The notes beneath the pieces were generated by a model. It was not told the origin of the DNA, made no database searches, and saw only the letters and a list, made by a program, of their open reading frames with translations. A program made the position numbers and the translations under genes. A stretch of 64,000 nucleotides of DNA from Corythucha ciliata (taxonomy: Eukaryota; Arthropoda; Insecta; Hemiptera; Tingidae): NCBI GenBank assembly GCA_038030265.1, contig CM075941.1:17112001-17176000 (forward strand), written 5' to 3'. How positions within the stretch are numbered: position 1 is the stretch's first letter; each line of letters begins with the position of its first letter. Below, piece after piece: positions 47,045 to 58,214 of the stretch.

Positions 47045-47500
47045 AAGACCCTTAACAGAGAAAAAAACCGTTAATTCACGAATAAAAGTGAAAAAAAAAA
47101 AAAAAAAAAAAAAAAAATCGCGTCTAAAATGAAGAAAAACAGTAGACACAAATTTCTATTTAACAAATATAAGTGGGAAAAGCCGCTAATTCACGGCATC
47201 ACGGCTGAAATTGAGAAAAACTTCAATTCGCGACTAAAATTGAAAAACTCGAATTCACCGCTAATGGAGGATATTTGGCCTGAAATTGATAGAAAAAAAT
47301 TGAAAATAAATAATAAAGGGAAAAATCTGCTATGTAATCCATGGATGAAATTGAGCAAAACGGCATTGGCGGCCGGAATAGCAAAAAATGCTAATTCATT
47401 GCATTAGTTGAGAAAATTCGCTGGTTCTGGGTGCAAATTTGGCTAAAATCGAGAAAAATCGCTATAGATCGTAGCTATAAAAAGTGAAAAACGGCTGATA
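47045..47500 (-). repeat. Family C array, inverted
   Basis: Units 'gctaaaattgagaaaaac' with a poly-A tract at 47091-47117. It is cut at about 47500 by the start of the GTCTCGG-rich element. Confidence 0.6.
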
Positions 47501-47501
47501 T

Positions 47502-48916
47502 TTAGTGTTCCACGAGACCGATACGAGACTGGAATGTCTCGGTCTCGGTATTGAAAAGTTGATATCAGTCTCGGTCTCGACCATAGTAAGTATCAGTATC
47601 GGTCTGGGTATCGGTCTCGTAAGTCTCGGTCTCGAATGTCTCGGTATCGGTCTCGAAAAGTAAAAAAAAAATCTGAGGGCTTCGTAAGCAAAATTTTAGT
47701 GTAACTATTTAGGAAATACACACTCAACTACGATAGAGTCTGTAGGGCACATCGACCGCGGGGGAACAAAACATCAATTAGGATCGATCGTGTATTCGTA
47801 TTGAGAATTGCTTGGAAGAGGGAAGGGAATTCATCTTTCTCTTCCCTCATACTTAGCTTTTGGGCTGAGCTCTCAGATTGCTGGTAACCGTGGTTGGACA
47901 AGTCCGCTCATAAACGTTCAGACAAAGCGCTAAATATAAGTGTATTGCGAAAAAGTGTTCGTTTATGGCTAAAATGGATAAAAAGTGCAAATTCACGGCT
48001 GAAATGAAAAAAAAACGCAAATTCACGGCTGAAATGAAGAAGAAGTGCTAATTAGCGGCTAAAATTAAGAAAAAGCTATCGTTCGTAGCTGGAATTGAAA
48101 AAAACGCCTATTCGTGGTTTCGGGAGGCAACTTCGTAGTTAAAATTGAGGAAAAGCGCTACCTAAATTTCGGCTGAGTTGCGGGGGGGGGAGGCAATAAT
48201 TCACTGTTAAAAATTCAGAAAAAGTACTAATTCAAGCCAAAAAATGATAAAATTCTTAATTCACGCTACTATTGAGAAAACGCCAGAATTCGCGGTTTCT
48301 GAATACAAATTATTGGTGTCCACAATTGATAAAATGCCATGATTTAACGCCATAGTGCGTAAAAGTTATATTTATTATTCATTTGGAGACCAAGCGGCCT
48401 CATTGAGATTTCTGCCCACGGCCTTCGGTTAGAATTATTTGATTTTAGGGGTTTTATTAATAAAATAAATAAATAAATAATAAACAAAGGAAGAAAACGA
48501 AATAGTGGACGGGGTGGATGGGTTTGAGGGGCCACGGGCTTATCTGGTACTCATCTTGGGGAAGGAGGGTGTGATCGAAACCCCACCCCTTTCCTCGGTA
48601 CACCCTCACCACTAGCCATATGTTTATAGAGCGATCTACTGCTACCCACCCACCACTAGATTCGCCAATGGGAGAGGGGGTTAAGGCACACGCAGGTTAT
48701 GTCAGGACCACAACTTTCTTTTCGTTTTTTGTGTTTTTTTTTTCCTTCCTTCTCTACTCCACCTCCTCCCTCCACCGTTTTTCCGATACCGACACTGAGT
48801 CTGAGTCTCGGTCTCGTCTCGAGCATTGTGGTATCGCCTCGGTCTCGGTACGATACCTGGAGTCTTGGTCTCGCGCTCTTAAAATTAGGTCTCGTCTCGG
48901 TATCGGTGCATCACTA
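47502..48916. mobile_element. hAT-like element tips with GTCTCGGTATCGG sub-terminal repeats
   Basis: The left end TAGTGTTCCACGAGACCGAT and the complement of the right end (TAGTGATGCACCGATACCGA) are related. Many GTCTCGGT/GTATCGGT words occur in the adjoining 140 bp at both ends. Tips of the TAGTG(A/T)...CACCGA kind with short sub-terminal repeats are common in hAT elements. No transposase frame is seen. Part of the interior (47930-48350) is again family C, so this may be one element grown by array sequence, or two fragments. Confidence 0.55.
47930..48350 (-). repeat. Family C array inside the hAT-like span
   Basis: Units 'gcaaattcacggctgaaatg' include two nearly exact adjacent copies at 47985-48040. 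Same orientation as 47045-47500. Confidence 0.65.
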
Positions 48917-48919
48917 CTG

Positions 48920-49140
48920 ATATTCGTGGCTCAAATTTAAAAATACGCCAATTCACGGATTCAGGGAGCAACTTTGACAGATATTGAAAAAAAACAACAA
49001 ATTAATGAACAGAAAGATGAAAAATTGCTGATTGACAGCTAAATTGGTGTAAAACGGGGATTTGCGTAAAAATTGTTTTGAGAAAAAGCTCTAATTCGCG
49101 CCTAACAGAAACTCGAACCCATAATTTCACTGAAATTGAA
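48920..49140 (-). repeat. Family C array, inverted, after the hAT-like span
   Basis: It resumes with 'attcgtggctcaaattt' right after the right tip, as though the element had split one array. Confidence 0.5.
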
Positions 49141-49279
49141 ACGGGAAACTCGCAATGTCCCGAATTTTCATCCACTGATGGAGCTCAATGTTGCAATTTT
49201 GTCGATAGGGTGGGAGGTGATGGTGGGGGTTGTCAGCTTAAGACGCCGCGCCGTCTGTCGTGGCCGGCTAGCCCGACGA

Positions 49280-49490
49280 GGTCCAAGCCCAAAAATACAA
49301 GTGCAAACTTCTAACATCACGGATATTCAGCTCCAAAACTTACAATTCTGCTGACATCATACCCGAAAACTTACATTTGTCCAAGAATTAAGACACGGAA
49401 CTTGCATTTTCGCATCGAGCATTTTCGCGGATATTTAGACCTGCACGCACCTGCAATATCACAGTTCTTAGCTCCGAGAGATGTAATTTC
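49280..49490 (+). repeat. Family H units
   Basis: Units such as 'atcacggatattcagctcc' and 'aaaacttacaattctgctg' follow GGCCGGCTAGCCCGACGAGG at 49261. Confidence 0.55.
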
Positions 49491-50205
49491 ATGGCTGTAT
49501 TTGCAGATTGGCGGCAATTTTTCCCAATGTTAGCTGCGAATTAGCGTTTTTCCTCAATGTCAGCTGCGAATTCAAGCTTTTTTTTGCAATATTTTCATCG
49601 AATAATGAGCAGTTTAAGCTGCAACTTGGCGATTATTTATTTTTAACCTCGAATTACCGAAATTTCTCAATTTCAGCCGCGAATTAGCTGATTCTCTCAA
49701 ATTGATCCGCGAATTACTTTTTTTTCTCACAAATTTTGCTGAAAATTGGTGCTTTTCTTCCATTTTAGCAGCAAATTAGCGTTTTTTTCTCCACTCTATC
49801 TGCGAATATTGGCTTTCGGTCAATTTTCTCAAATGGATCCACGAATTAGCGGTGGTCCTCAATTTTAGCCGTGAATTGGCGTTTTTACACTCAATTTGAG
49901 CAGCAAATAAGCGCCTTTTCTCAGTTTTTGTTTTGCGCTAGCTTTATAGCCTAGAATTACCGCTTTGACGCAATTTGAGTAGCGAATCAGCACATTATCT
50001 CAAATTGGTCCGCGAGTTACTGTTTTTCATCCATTTTATCAGCAAATTAGCGTTTTTTATCTATTTTAGCTGCGATTACTGGCTTCGATTCAATTTGTGA
50101 TGTAAACTAATGATTAATGAGTACCCTCGAATATATCATCCTCGTTAACGTTTGTCTCAATTTTAGTGACGAATTAGCGTTTTTCTCACTTTTATTCATG
50201 TAATC
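49490..50205 (+). repeat. Family C array, forward
   Basis: Units 'gcgaattagcgtttttcctc' with 'aatgtcagct', opposite in orientation to the blocks at 47045-49140. Confidence 0.7.
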
Positions 50206-50209
50206 ACAA

Positions 50210-51695
50210 AGATGCATCGAGAAACCTATTTATTTGACGTTGTTTGAGTAAAAACAGCTCGAGCCTAAACAATCAAGTTTTCGACGATTTTTTACTGAAT
50301 TTGTTGCATTTGTATTGACAAAAAAAAAAACACAAGAAAAAGCGGCAGAATAGGTCAATAAAAATTCAACAAATCAAGTTTTCCTACGAAAACAAAGATT
50401 TTAACGTTAAATTTACAATAAGATCAAGACTTTCAGGTCCATAGACCTTAAATTAATTCCAAATCTTCTTTTTTTTACAGCTCGATTGGAATTAAATTTA
50501 TTTTAGCCCTCCACCCATCTCTTCAGTCCACGTTTTCTGATCCCTCTAAGAAGTTATAATAAAGTTTTATGGAACTTTTCTCAAGTCCAATCAAATGTGG
50601 CGTTTTATCCTGAGTCATAAGTATAAGCCTGGGAAAGGGTGAGGAGGGGCAATGTCCAATTAAGGTTGACTTTTCTTGAAAGGGGAAAACGAAGTCTTTT
50701 TATAAGACGATTCCCTCGTTTGCTAGGACGATTTCACGTCCCTTTTATATATATTTTTTAAACCAACGTTCTCCACGTTCTCTTTTTATGACGTTTCAGA
50801 TTGAAGGTTTTGTGACTTGAACGATTGCGAGAAAACTGGTCATTTGCGTTTCATTTGTTTGGTTTTTGTTCTGCACGTTGGGAGCGCAAGCATTATATTT
50901 CCTATGGACAAGTGTTCTAGTGAGGCGAGTGCAGTAGTGAATTTTAATAGTTTGAACCTTTAGGGTTTCCCTTCCACTAACATTTAATAAAATAAGGGCA
51001 ATGTCTCATGACAGGGGTCCACAGGGTTTCGAAATTGAAAATTACAAACCTCCTTTTCGTTCCCAGAGTCCTCTACCTTCCTATAAATTCCGAGCATGAA
51101 AGTTTTGTCCCCCCTCCCCCCACCAGGACTAATTGAAAACCATCTCGACGAAATTAGTTTCGAAGCTCCCCCCTCCCTTGATCAATGTATTTTTAAAGAA
51201 AAAAGGTTCGAGGAACAATGCCCCCCTCCCGCACTAGCTCGGTTGTCATCACCAAGTCGCAATAAGCTCTCACTTGCCCGCTTTTAACAACCAGTGTATA
51301 TTGGTTGGTTGAGGGTAAAGACTAAATACGTGACGAGAATTTTATTTTCTCGCTCACCCCCCCCCCCCAAACTCGTGGACCTACAAAGTTATTGTCCACT
51401 CTTCTTCACTTTTTTTTTTTTTTTTTTAGTGGGCCACTTAGCCCCAAGCTTCTTTTACGCTTTTTTTCCCATCTTTGATGTCTCCATTTTAATCCCCGCG
51501 GGAACGCCAATATGTGAAGAATGGCGACAACCTTGTGATGCATGGAGTGGTGGGGTACACTTTTGACTAGGTATGTGATTCTTGGCAAACAAGTTTTGTC
51601 TTAAAGCAATGATGGGAGGAAGGGGGGTCAAGTCGCTGTTTTTTTTCCTCTTCGTACAAAGAAGGCACATAGTACATTTTATGGTTAAACATTGT
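50210..51695. other. Unique stretch, no gene supported
   Basis: Oligo-C run at 51357-51368 and poly-T at 51410-51427. Open frames are short and unrecognised. Confidence 0.4.
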
Positions 51696-51699
51696 TCAA

Positions 51700-52340
51700 T
51701 TTGGAAAATCAAAGACGGCTTTGTACGACAAAATTAACTGTTTTTAGGACGAAATTCGCAGTTTCCAGGATGACATTGACAGTTTTCAGAATAAAATGAC
51801 AGTTTATATTAGAACGAAGAAATTGACCGTATGAACGAATGAATTGACAGCTTCTCGAAGTCCTAAATGATAATTTCGGGACAACGTTGTCAGACTTGAA
51901 GACCAAATTGACAGCTACAAAATTGACAGTTTACAGGACACAATTAACAGCTTCAAAGATGAAAAAGAGCGGTAGTGACGAAATTGACAGTTTCGAGAAT
52001 GCAATTGAGAGATTCTAGGACTAAATTGCCAGTTTTCCAGCCGAAATTAAAGTTTTCAGGACGAAATACATGCGTTGAAAGGGCGAAATTGACTGATTGT
52101 GGGATGAAGTTGACAGTTTGGCGAAAGAAATTTACAGTTTTCAGGTCTAAATTGATGGCTATGATGTAGCCAGTTCCTAGAACAAAATTGACAGTTTATG
52201 GTATGGTACGAAATTGAGACTTTACTGGACGAAGTTGATAATTTCACAGCGCAATTGACAGTTTCTATGATGAAATTGAGGCATTCTATGATGAAATAGA
52301 CATCAGTTTCAAGATCGAAAATGACGAAACAGAGATTGTC
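51700..52340 (+). repeat. Degenerate array, family B, block 2
   Basis: About 27 units of 'gacgaaattgacagttt' type, as at 39710. It grades at its 3' end into 'gatgaaattgaggcattc' units. Confidence 0.7.
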
Positions 52341-52363
52341 TTCGACAACCTCGTACTAACTCG

Positions 52364-52545
52364 GGGAAGCTCCCGCTGAGAATGTTGAGGAAGTCCCTCC
52401 AACGACGACACTGAAAACAACTTGTGGAAGACGAGGAAGTTCTCACTGAGGAAGGTGAGAAAGCTTCTTCGATGACGTTGCTGAAGCCAGCTTGAAGAAG
52501 ATGAGGAAGTTCCCACTGAGGAAGGTGAGAAAGCTTCTCCGGCGA
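52364..52545 (+). repeat. Tandem repeat with 70-bp period, about 2.5 copies
   Basis: GAAGACGAGGAAGTTCTCAC at 52427 recurs as GAAGATGAGGAAGTTCCCAC at 52497; the shared segment continues through TGAGGAAGGTGAGAAAGCTTC. An older, diverged copy precedes them at 52364. The + strand could encode EEVLTEEGEKAS-like peptides, but frames close quickly and no gene is called. Confidence 0.7.
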
Positions 52546-52867
52546 TTCCCCGATATGGCGAGGACAGTTACTTGACTTTGCACTCGAAACACACTCCGAA
52601 GGATAAACTAGCTCGATAACACTCTTTGACCTTAACTGCACACTCTGGACGAGGGCAACACGTCACTCTTACAACCTGTACGAAACCAATTTTTTTACGA
52701 AACCAATTAGTTTGGGTTAACTTGAAAAACCAATCCCACATTGCGAGTTCTGTATCCACTGTAAAGACTTCACTAACAAACAAACTACAGGGACGCAAAC
52801 TGAACTTTCGTCTTGGTGGGCCTCAACAGGCTGAACCTTAGGATTTCAAAACCCTGGGGTCGAGAGT

Positions 52868-52870
52868 CTG

Positions 52871-52902
<32 letters not shown>

Positions 52903-52903
52903 C
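52868..52903 (-). repeat. (TTA)n tail of a non-LTR element
   Basis: On the - strand an AATAAA word (complement at 52908-52913) and a perfect TTA repeat close the retrotransposon 3' end. Microsatellite tails of this kind are usual for several non-LTR clades. Confidence 0.75.
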
Positions 52904-53810
52904 CGATTTATTGTAGAGACCCAAACGGGCATTACAACGACAAATTTAAAATCACAGAGACAAAGGCTTCCACGAGCAGAGAGCGTCCTTCACCTCATCC
53001 ACGGAGTAGCAGGCCTTTGCAAGAAACAGTCCTTTAAGCTTCCTGTTGAATGCTTTCGGAGGCTGCTGCGTTACTGATGCAGGCAGCATGTTATAGAGAT
53101 CAATGCCAAGTTGGCGAAAGCTCTTATTAGTGAGTCTCAAACGGGTTCTATCTTTTATAAGCTTGTTGGCGTTCCGCGTCGAATAGACATGGACATCCGA
53201 GTGTGACTTGAACAGTTGTGAGTTAGACTTCACGTATTTCAAAACTTGGAGGGCAAAAGCAGAAGTGAGGGTGAGTATCCCAAGCGCAGTGAAAGCCTCC
53301 CTACACGAGTCCCTTGGCCTCAAACCCGCAAGAAGCCTCACAGCACGCTTCTGAAGCTGAAAGGCGCGACCAGCCTGATGTGAAGCGCCCCAAAGCAGAA
53401 CCCCATAAAGAAGGTGGCAGTGAAAGTGTGCGAAATATACACTTCTCAGCGCAACCTCCGACACAGAGCCCCTGAGTCGCCGCAACAAAAATAGACTGCG
53501 AGAGAGCTTTCCGCAGACCATGTCAATGTGGTGTTCCCAATTGAGTCTGCTATCCAGCCTGAATCCCAGGAAGTTGAGCGGCTCCTGCGGAGAAGGCGCC
53601 ACCGATGACGCTGATGTCACCTCCAGGCACTGGGTCTTGCCAGAATTGAGGATGAGCTTATTTGCGCCACACCATGCCTCCAAAAACTGCCAAAAAAAAT
53701 GATCCGTTGATGGTCTCAACTGTATGTGGATGGCGAGCTTTGGACCACGAAACCTCAGGGTCAAAACAGAAGTTCTTTTGTCTCCGCACTAAAGCACAGG
53801 TCAGGCCTGC
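52904..53810 (-). pseudogene. Non-LTR (jockey/CR1-like) reverse transcriptase, 5'-truncated, C-terminal part
   Basis: The - strand frame 53764-52952 (270 aa) reads LILNSGKTQCLEVTS, LNFLGFRLDSRLNWEHHIDM, LLYGVLLWGASHQAGRAFQL and QKRAVRLLAGLRPRDSCREA. These are the thumb and C-terminal region characteristic of jockey/CR1-type reverse transcriptases. The catalytic FADD box is missing: the segment before FLEAWCGANKL no longer follows the family pattern, which suggests a frameshift and 5' truncation just upstream. The 3' end has AATAAA and a TTA tail. It is a dead-on-arrival insertion on the strand opposite sif. Clade assignment is tentative. Confidence 0.85.
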
Positions 53811-53814
53811 TGGT

Positions 53815-56795
53815 TATTACCCAAAAAAATTCGTTCGTGTATGAACAACCGGACAGGCCCGACGTTTAATTTGATTCCATTATCCAACCAATCGCACACA
53901 AACAAGGTTATTGACCTGGAGTCCTGGTTTAAATTGCTTTAAAAATGTGTGTTAATCAGTGAGCGAGTGAAAGCTTTTCATTTTTACATCACTGCGGTGG
54001 GGGGGGGGGCAGTCGAACACCCCTCCCCACCAATCAACCAACCCTGAGATCCTCCTAAACTCATCGACTTTTCTCTCTCCCATCTCCTGCTCCCCGCCCC
54101 ACCCCCTACCCATCAACCCATGCATGCACTCTACCTCCACGAAATCAGATTTGAGTTGAAAACGTGAGCAACGTCAAAACTTCAACCCCAATATGTCGAT
54201 ATATTCAACACCGCCACCATAATAGTCACGACCGCTGATTAATGTAAATTGCACCCTCACTCATTCCTATAATCATTCAAAACTATTTAAACGGCCGATT
54301 ATGCGGGTATTTCACGTTGTAGGTAATACTTGTGCCGAGAATGGAAGTCCCCTCCCCTCTGCCACCCTCCTTCACCTGAGAAACGGAAATAGCGTCTAGG
54401 ATAATTAACGACTTAACGGAAGAGATCGAAGCTTTAAACTATTTCACCCAATATACTATCGATTTGGCTTTCAGAAACCTCTTCACTCGCTCCTTCACCG
54501 CCTAGTTATAACCGTACTTGCGCCGCTTTCCTATCGTACACTCCACCAGAAAATCAGATTATTAGTACAATAAGATTTAATCAGCTTGAAATTGTTAGGG
54601 TGAGTAGGGGTTCAGACAGTGGTGGAGTGAAGAGCATCACGTAGTCCGACAGTAAATCGTATTTTCCAGATTTTGCATATTATGACCCAGTTTTGATAGG
54701 ATTCCGCCCCTGCTCCCCTTCACAGTCCGGTAATCAGCCAAAGTTTATAAAATGGTACTACGTAATACGCCAAATAAAGATAATCTTCTTGAACGGATCA
54801 CCATTAATGGCGTGAGTGGGTAAGGCAGCTCCCTTTGTACAGATTTTTCAGTTCTTATTGAGAAAACAGCCTTGTTTGGATCTCCTGCCTTCCGTATCAA
54901 TAGTCGCACAAAAAGAAGCCTGGTGGTGGGGGGGGGGACGAACTTGTGTTATAAATTGAACGCAAAGACACCGCGGTTCGAAGGGAATACACAAGTATGA
55001 TGTTCCTACCGACTTTATTGTGAATTCAAGAAAAGAACATCCCCCGTTTCCTCTCCTTATCCTTATCGGTCCAATTTATATCGGCGTGTTGCGCTTGTTG
55101 AATTTAAATACAAGGATAGTGCGCTAGTGGGCTGTACGACTTATCGACTTTTTATTTTTCGATCAAGGGAGACCACGTTAAAAAATGGCGTACGCTCGGA
55201 ACTCTTTTTTTCACTTCGTGTTAATAATGACTTCACCAAACTCTTGACATGACCAGTGCCTTTACTTATGTATGGCGTGGAAACCTTGAAGAAAGATGAG
55301 GAACAGTGTGAGCGGAGGGGATGGAGGGAGGTTAGTTGGAAAGGAGCCTCGTGACGTTGAATTGTGTAAAAGGAGAGAGGGTTGGAGAGCCTCCTTAAGG
55401 ACGATGGGGTTGTAATTTAACCCTTAAACTTGGCCTGTTCCTTCAGTGCAAAAGTCCTTTTCTACAGTTCTCTTTCCCGTTCCACCCGTCCCTTTCCACA
55501 GACTACCGCCGAATCTTCTATTCTCCTTCACATGAAAACCTCGTCAAGGTGCGGGAATATGATGATGGTGGGGTGGGGGTTGGGTTCACGTCTAGATTCA
55601 ATGCTCTCTCCCCCAGTGTAGTTCCTCTGAAGGCGTTTTGTTCAGCAACTCTTCCCCCTCCCCCCAACCGTTTCCACTATCCAACTCGCACTCAATCTCT
55701 CCTTTATAACATTGGTGCCCATTTTCGCGACGGGGAAAGGAAATAGGAACAATAGGACTGAGGGGCTTCAAAAAAAGATCTCTCACTTTTCACAATGACC
55801 TACCACTTTTTTTCAATTTTTTACCGTCCTCTCGTTTTCTCCTTTAAATGGCGACAATATTTTACACGTTTTATAAATACCTTTCTCTTTCATTTCCTTT
55901 TATTTCAATTTTAACTGGCCCTGTGAATTGAGTTGGTCAAAAGGAGTCACCAAAAGTGAAAGCGTATAATTAGCTTAACGTTACTTTCAAGCTGTGAAAA
56001 GATGTCCTCTTCCACACCCACTTCACGTATACCCAAATTTTGCCTCCAGAAAATCTCAAGACCCACGTAACTATCAATTTAGCCCCACCCAGACTCCTTG
56101 AAATTTGCCCAATATCTTTCTGAATTCACGAAACTCAGCTGGCGTGCTCGAAGCTGTGACTGGACCGTTCAAGTTATCCAAAAGGGCAAATTTTCAATGA
56201 GACAAGCATTTTGCAGTGTTTTTCTCAGGGTCGGGAATTTTTCCAGGGACGATACGCCCCACCACCCACGAAATGGCAGCGAAAGGGCTATTGGGCGCCG
56301 TGTCTATTCGACGGACTCTGTTGATTAAGGGGTACCTGATGAGTCAACCCACCCACTAGCATGTTGTCACACGAGAAAAAATCAAAAGAAAAATCGCTCG
56401 AATCGAATGGGATCCTAGAAGTTTACAGGTTACAGCATGCAGTGGTCCTCGGGTGGCACGCGACATAAACGGTCGTTTTCGGTCACTCTGACAGGTGCTG
56501 AGAGCCCCATTTTGGTGCGTTCGGACGAGCACTTGATGGATAATGCAAGGGCGTAGCAAGAGGGGGCCAGAAGTGGGCATTTGCTCTCACATGGACTCGA
56601 GAACAAAGCCATATAATGGGCCAGCTATCCACCTTGGATACCGCCCAAAAGCATAAAGCCTACAGGGTCACCACATTTTATTCCATCACCACGTGAAATA
56701 GTGAAATCAATATCCAGTGGAATCCCAATCTCTACCAATTTGATCAATTTGCATTTTCTGACTGAAAAGCGCCAAATTTGTTCTAGAAAAGAAGT
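53815..56795. other. Unique stretch, no gene supported
   Basis: Oligo-G runs at 53999-54009 and 54928-54937, each next to GGTGG-type words. Overlapping short frames at 55430-55786 have no recognisable product. Confidence 0.4.
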
Positions 56796-56799
56796 CAAA

Positions 56800-58020
56800 A
56801 CTTCCAATTTACCACCTAAATCCCGATTTGTGTGCTAAATCCTGATTTAGAATGAATTTTGGCCAAAATAAACATGACGCTGTCACAAAAAACAAATTGC
56901 AACCTTGCAATATCACGGATATTCAGCACCGAAACTTATGCGAATTCTCAGGCACTCAGCTCTATATGTTGTCAGTTTGCGGCTATTCATCGTGCTTTGG
57001 GTGCTCTTGGGGTTCAGCCGGACAGGAGTCTACGGCCACTATTTAAAACACTGCGAAACTTACAATATCGCCTTATTTAATCCCCGTGGATAGTCAGATA
57101 TAGGAAACTTCCTGTTCCGTTAGGTATTTATCAGGCTTTGGGGCCGGCTAACATGTATTCTGCCGCTCTAGAAAGGTCTCGGAACTTGCAATTTCTCTTG
57201 AATTAATACCCAAAACTGGCAATTCGGCGGATAACGAGCAAAAGTTTTCGTCGGATATTCGTCAGGTTCTGGGCTTTGTAAGGGCCGGCTATTCTTTTGG
57301 ATTCACCACCACGAAAAATGCCATGAACTTGCGATTCCGCTTAAAACTAACACCTGAAGACCCCCCTACTTTTAATAATGCGTGCATTCATTCAGGAAAA
57401 ACTTGTATTTTTGCTTGAATCAGGGCTCGAGTTTGCAAACTCACAAACATTTAACATTAAATGTTGAAATTACACGGCTATTTGTCAGGTTATGAGAGTA
57501 ATCGGAGCCGGATAGCCCAGAGTCCGCGACAGTTAAAAACAATTGACCCTGAAACTTGCAATTTCACGAAAATTGTGCCTGGAAGGATCCAATTTCACAG
57601 ATGTTTGCCTCCTGAATGTTGCGTATGGCAACATACTTCCTGAAACTTCCAATTTCGCAGAAATTGAGACGTAAAACTCACAATATCGCAAGTATTCGGC
57701 CAGGAAAATTAGAATTTCGTGGATATTTGATTTCAAAACATTGTGAATTGACCGGCTAGCCCGAGGTATCCGGGGAGGAAAAATCCCTGCGAAAATCGAA
57801 ATTTTGCGGAAGTAACTACGTGAAATAAGAAATTCCACTTTAATAAATACGGGAAACTAGCAAAGACACCAATTTAGACCCGAAACTGACAATTCCGTTG
57901 ATTATTAGCCCTCAGTGATGAAATTTCATGGCTATTGGCTATATGTATTTGTGCTAGCCCTGGGACTACAGCCACAAAAAAAGGCACGAAACTTGCAATT
58001 ATTCGATGTAATTCCTCGAA
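56800..58020 (+). repeat. Composite degenerate array, family H, with CCGGCTA words
   Basis: Units of about 28-32 bp, 'gaaacttgcaatttcacg' plus 'gatattcagg', are punctuated every 100-250 bp by 'atttatcaggctttggggc' and a (C/G)CCGGCTA word (57143, 57288, 57508, 57751). The regular punctuation suggests a higher-order unit. Confidence 0.6.
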
Positions 58021-58046
58021 TATTTCTCTCAATTTTACTTGGGCAT

Positions 58047-58195
58047 TAGGGATAAAACTGGTTCCGGTCTTAAGCCCGGACCGGACGGAATCCGGTCTGG
58101 TCCAAGCTATTTTTTTTCGGTCCGGGCTGTGAATCATTCCTGTCCGGTCCAGTCCGGTCTTTTTGTGAGGACCGGACCGAAAAAAGTCAATCCTT
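58047..58195. mobile_element. CCGGACCGG-rich short element
   Basis: It begins TAGGGATAAAACTGGTTCCG and holds many short GGACCGGA/CCGGTC words in both orientations up to 58187. Clusters of short inverted sub-terminal words of this kind resemble hAT-type non-autonomous elements. Ends are not sharply defined. Confidence 0.45.
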
Positions 58196-58214
58196 AAATG
58201 ACTTACAGAGAACG

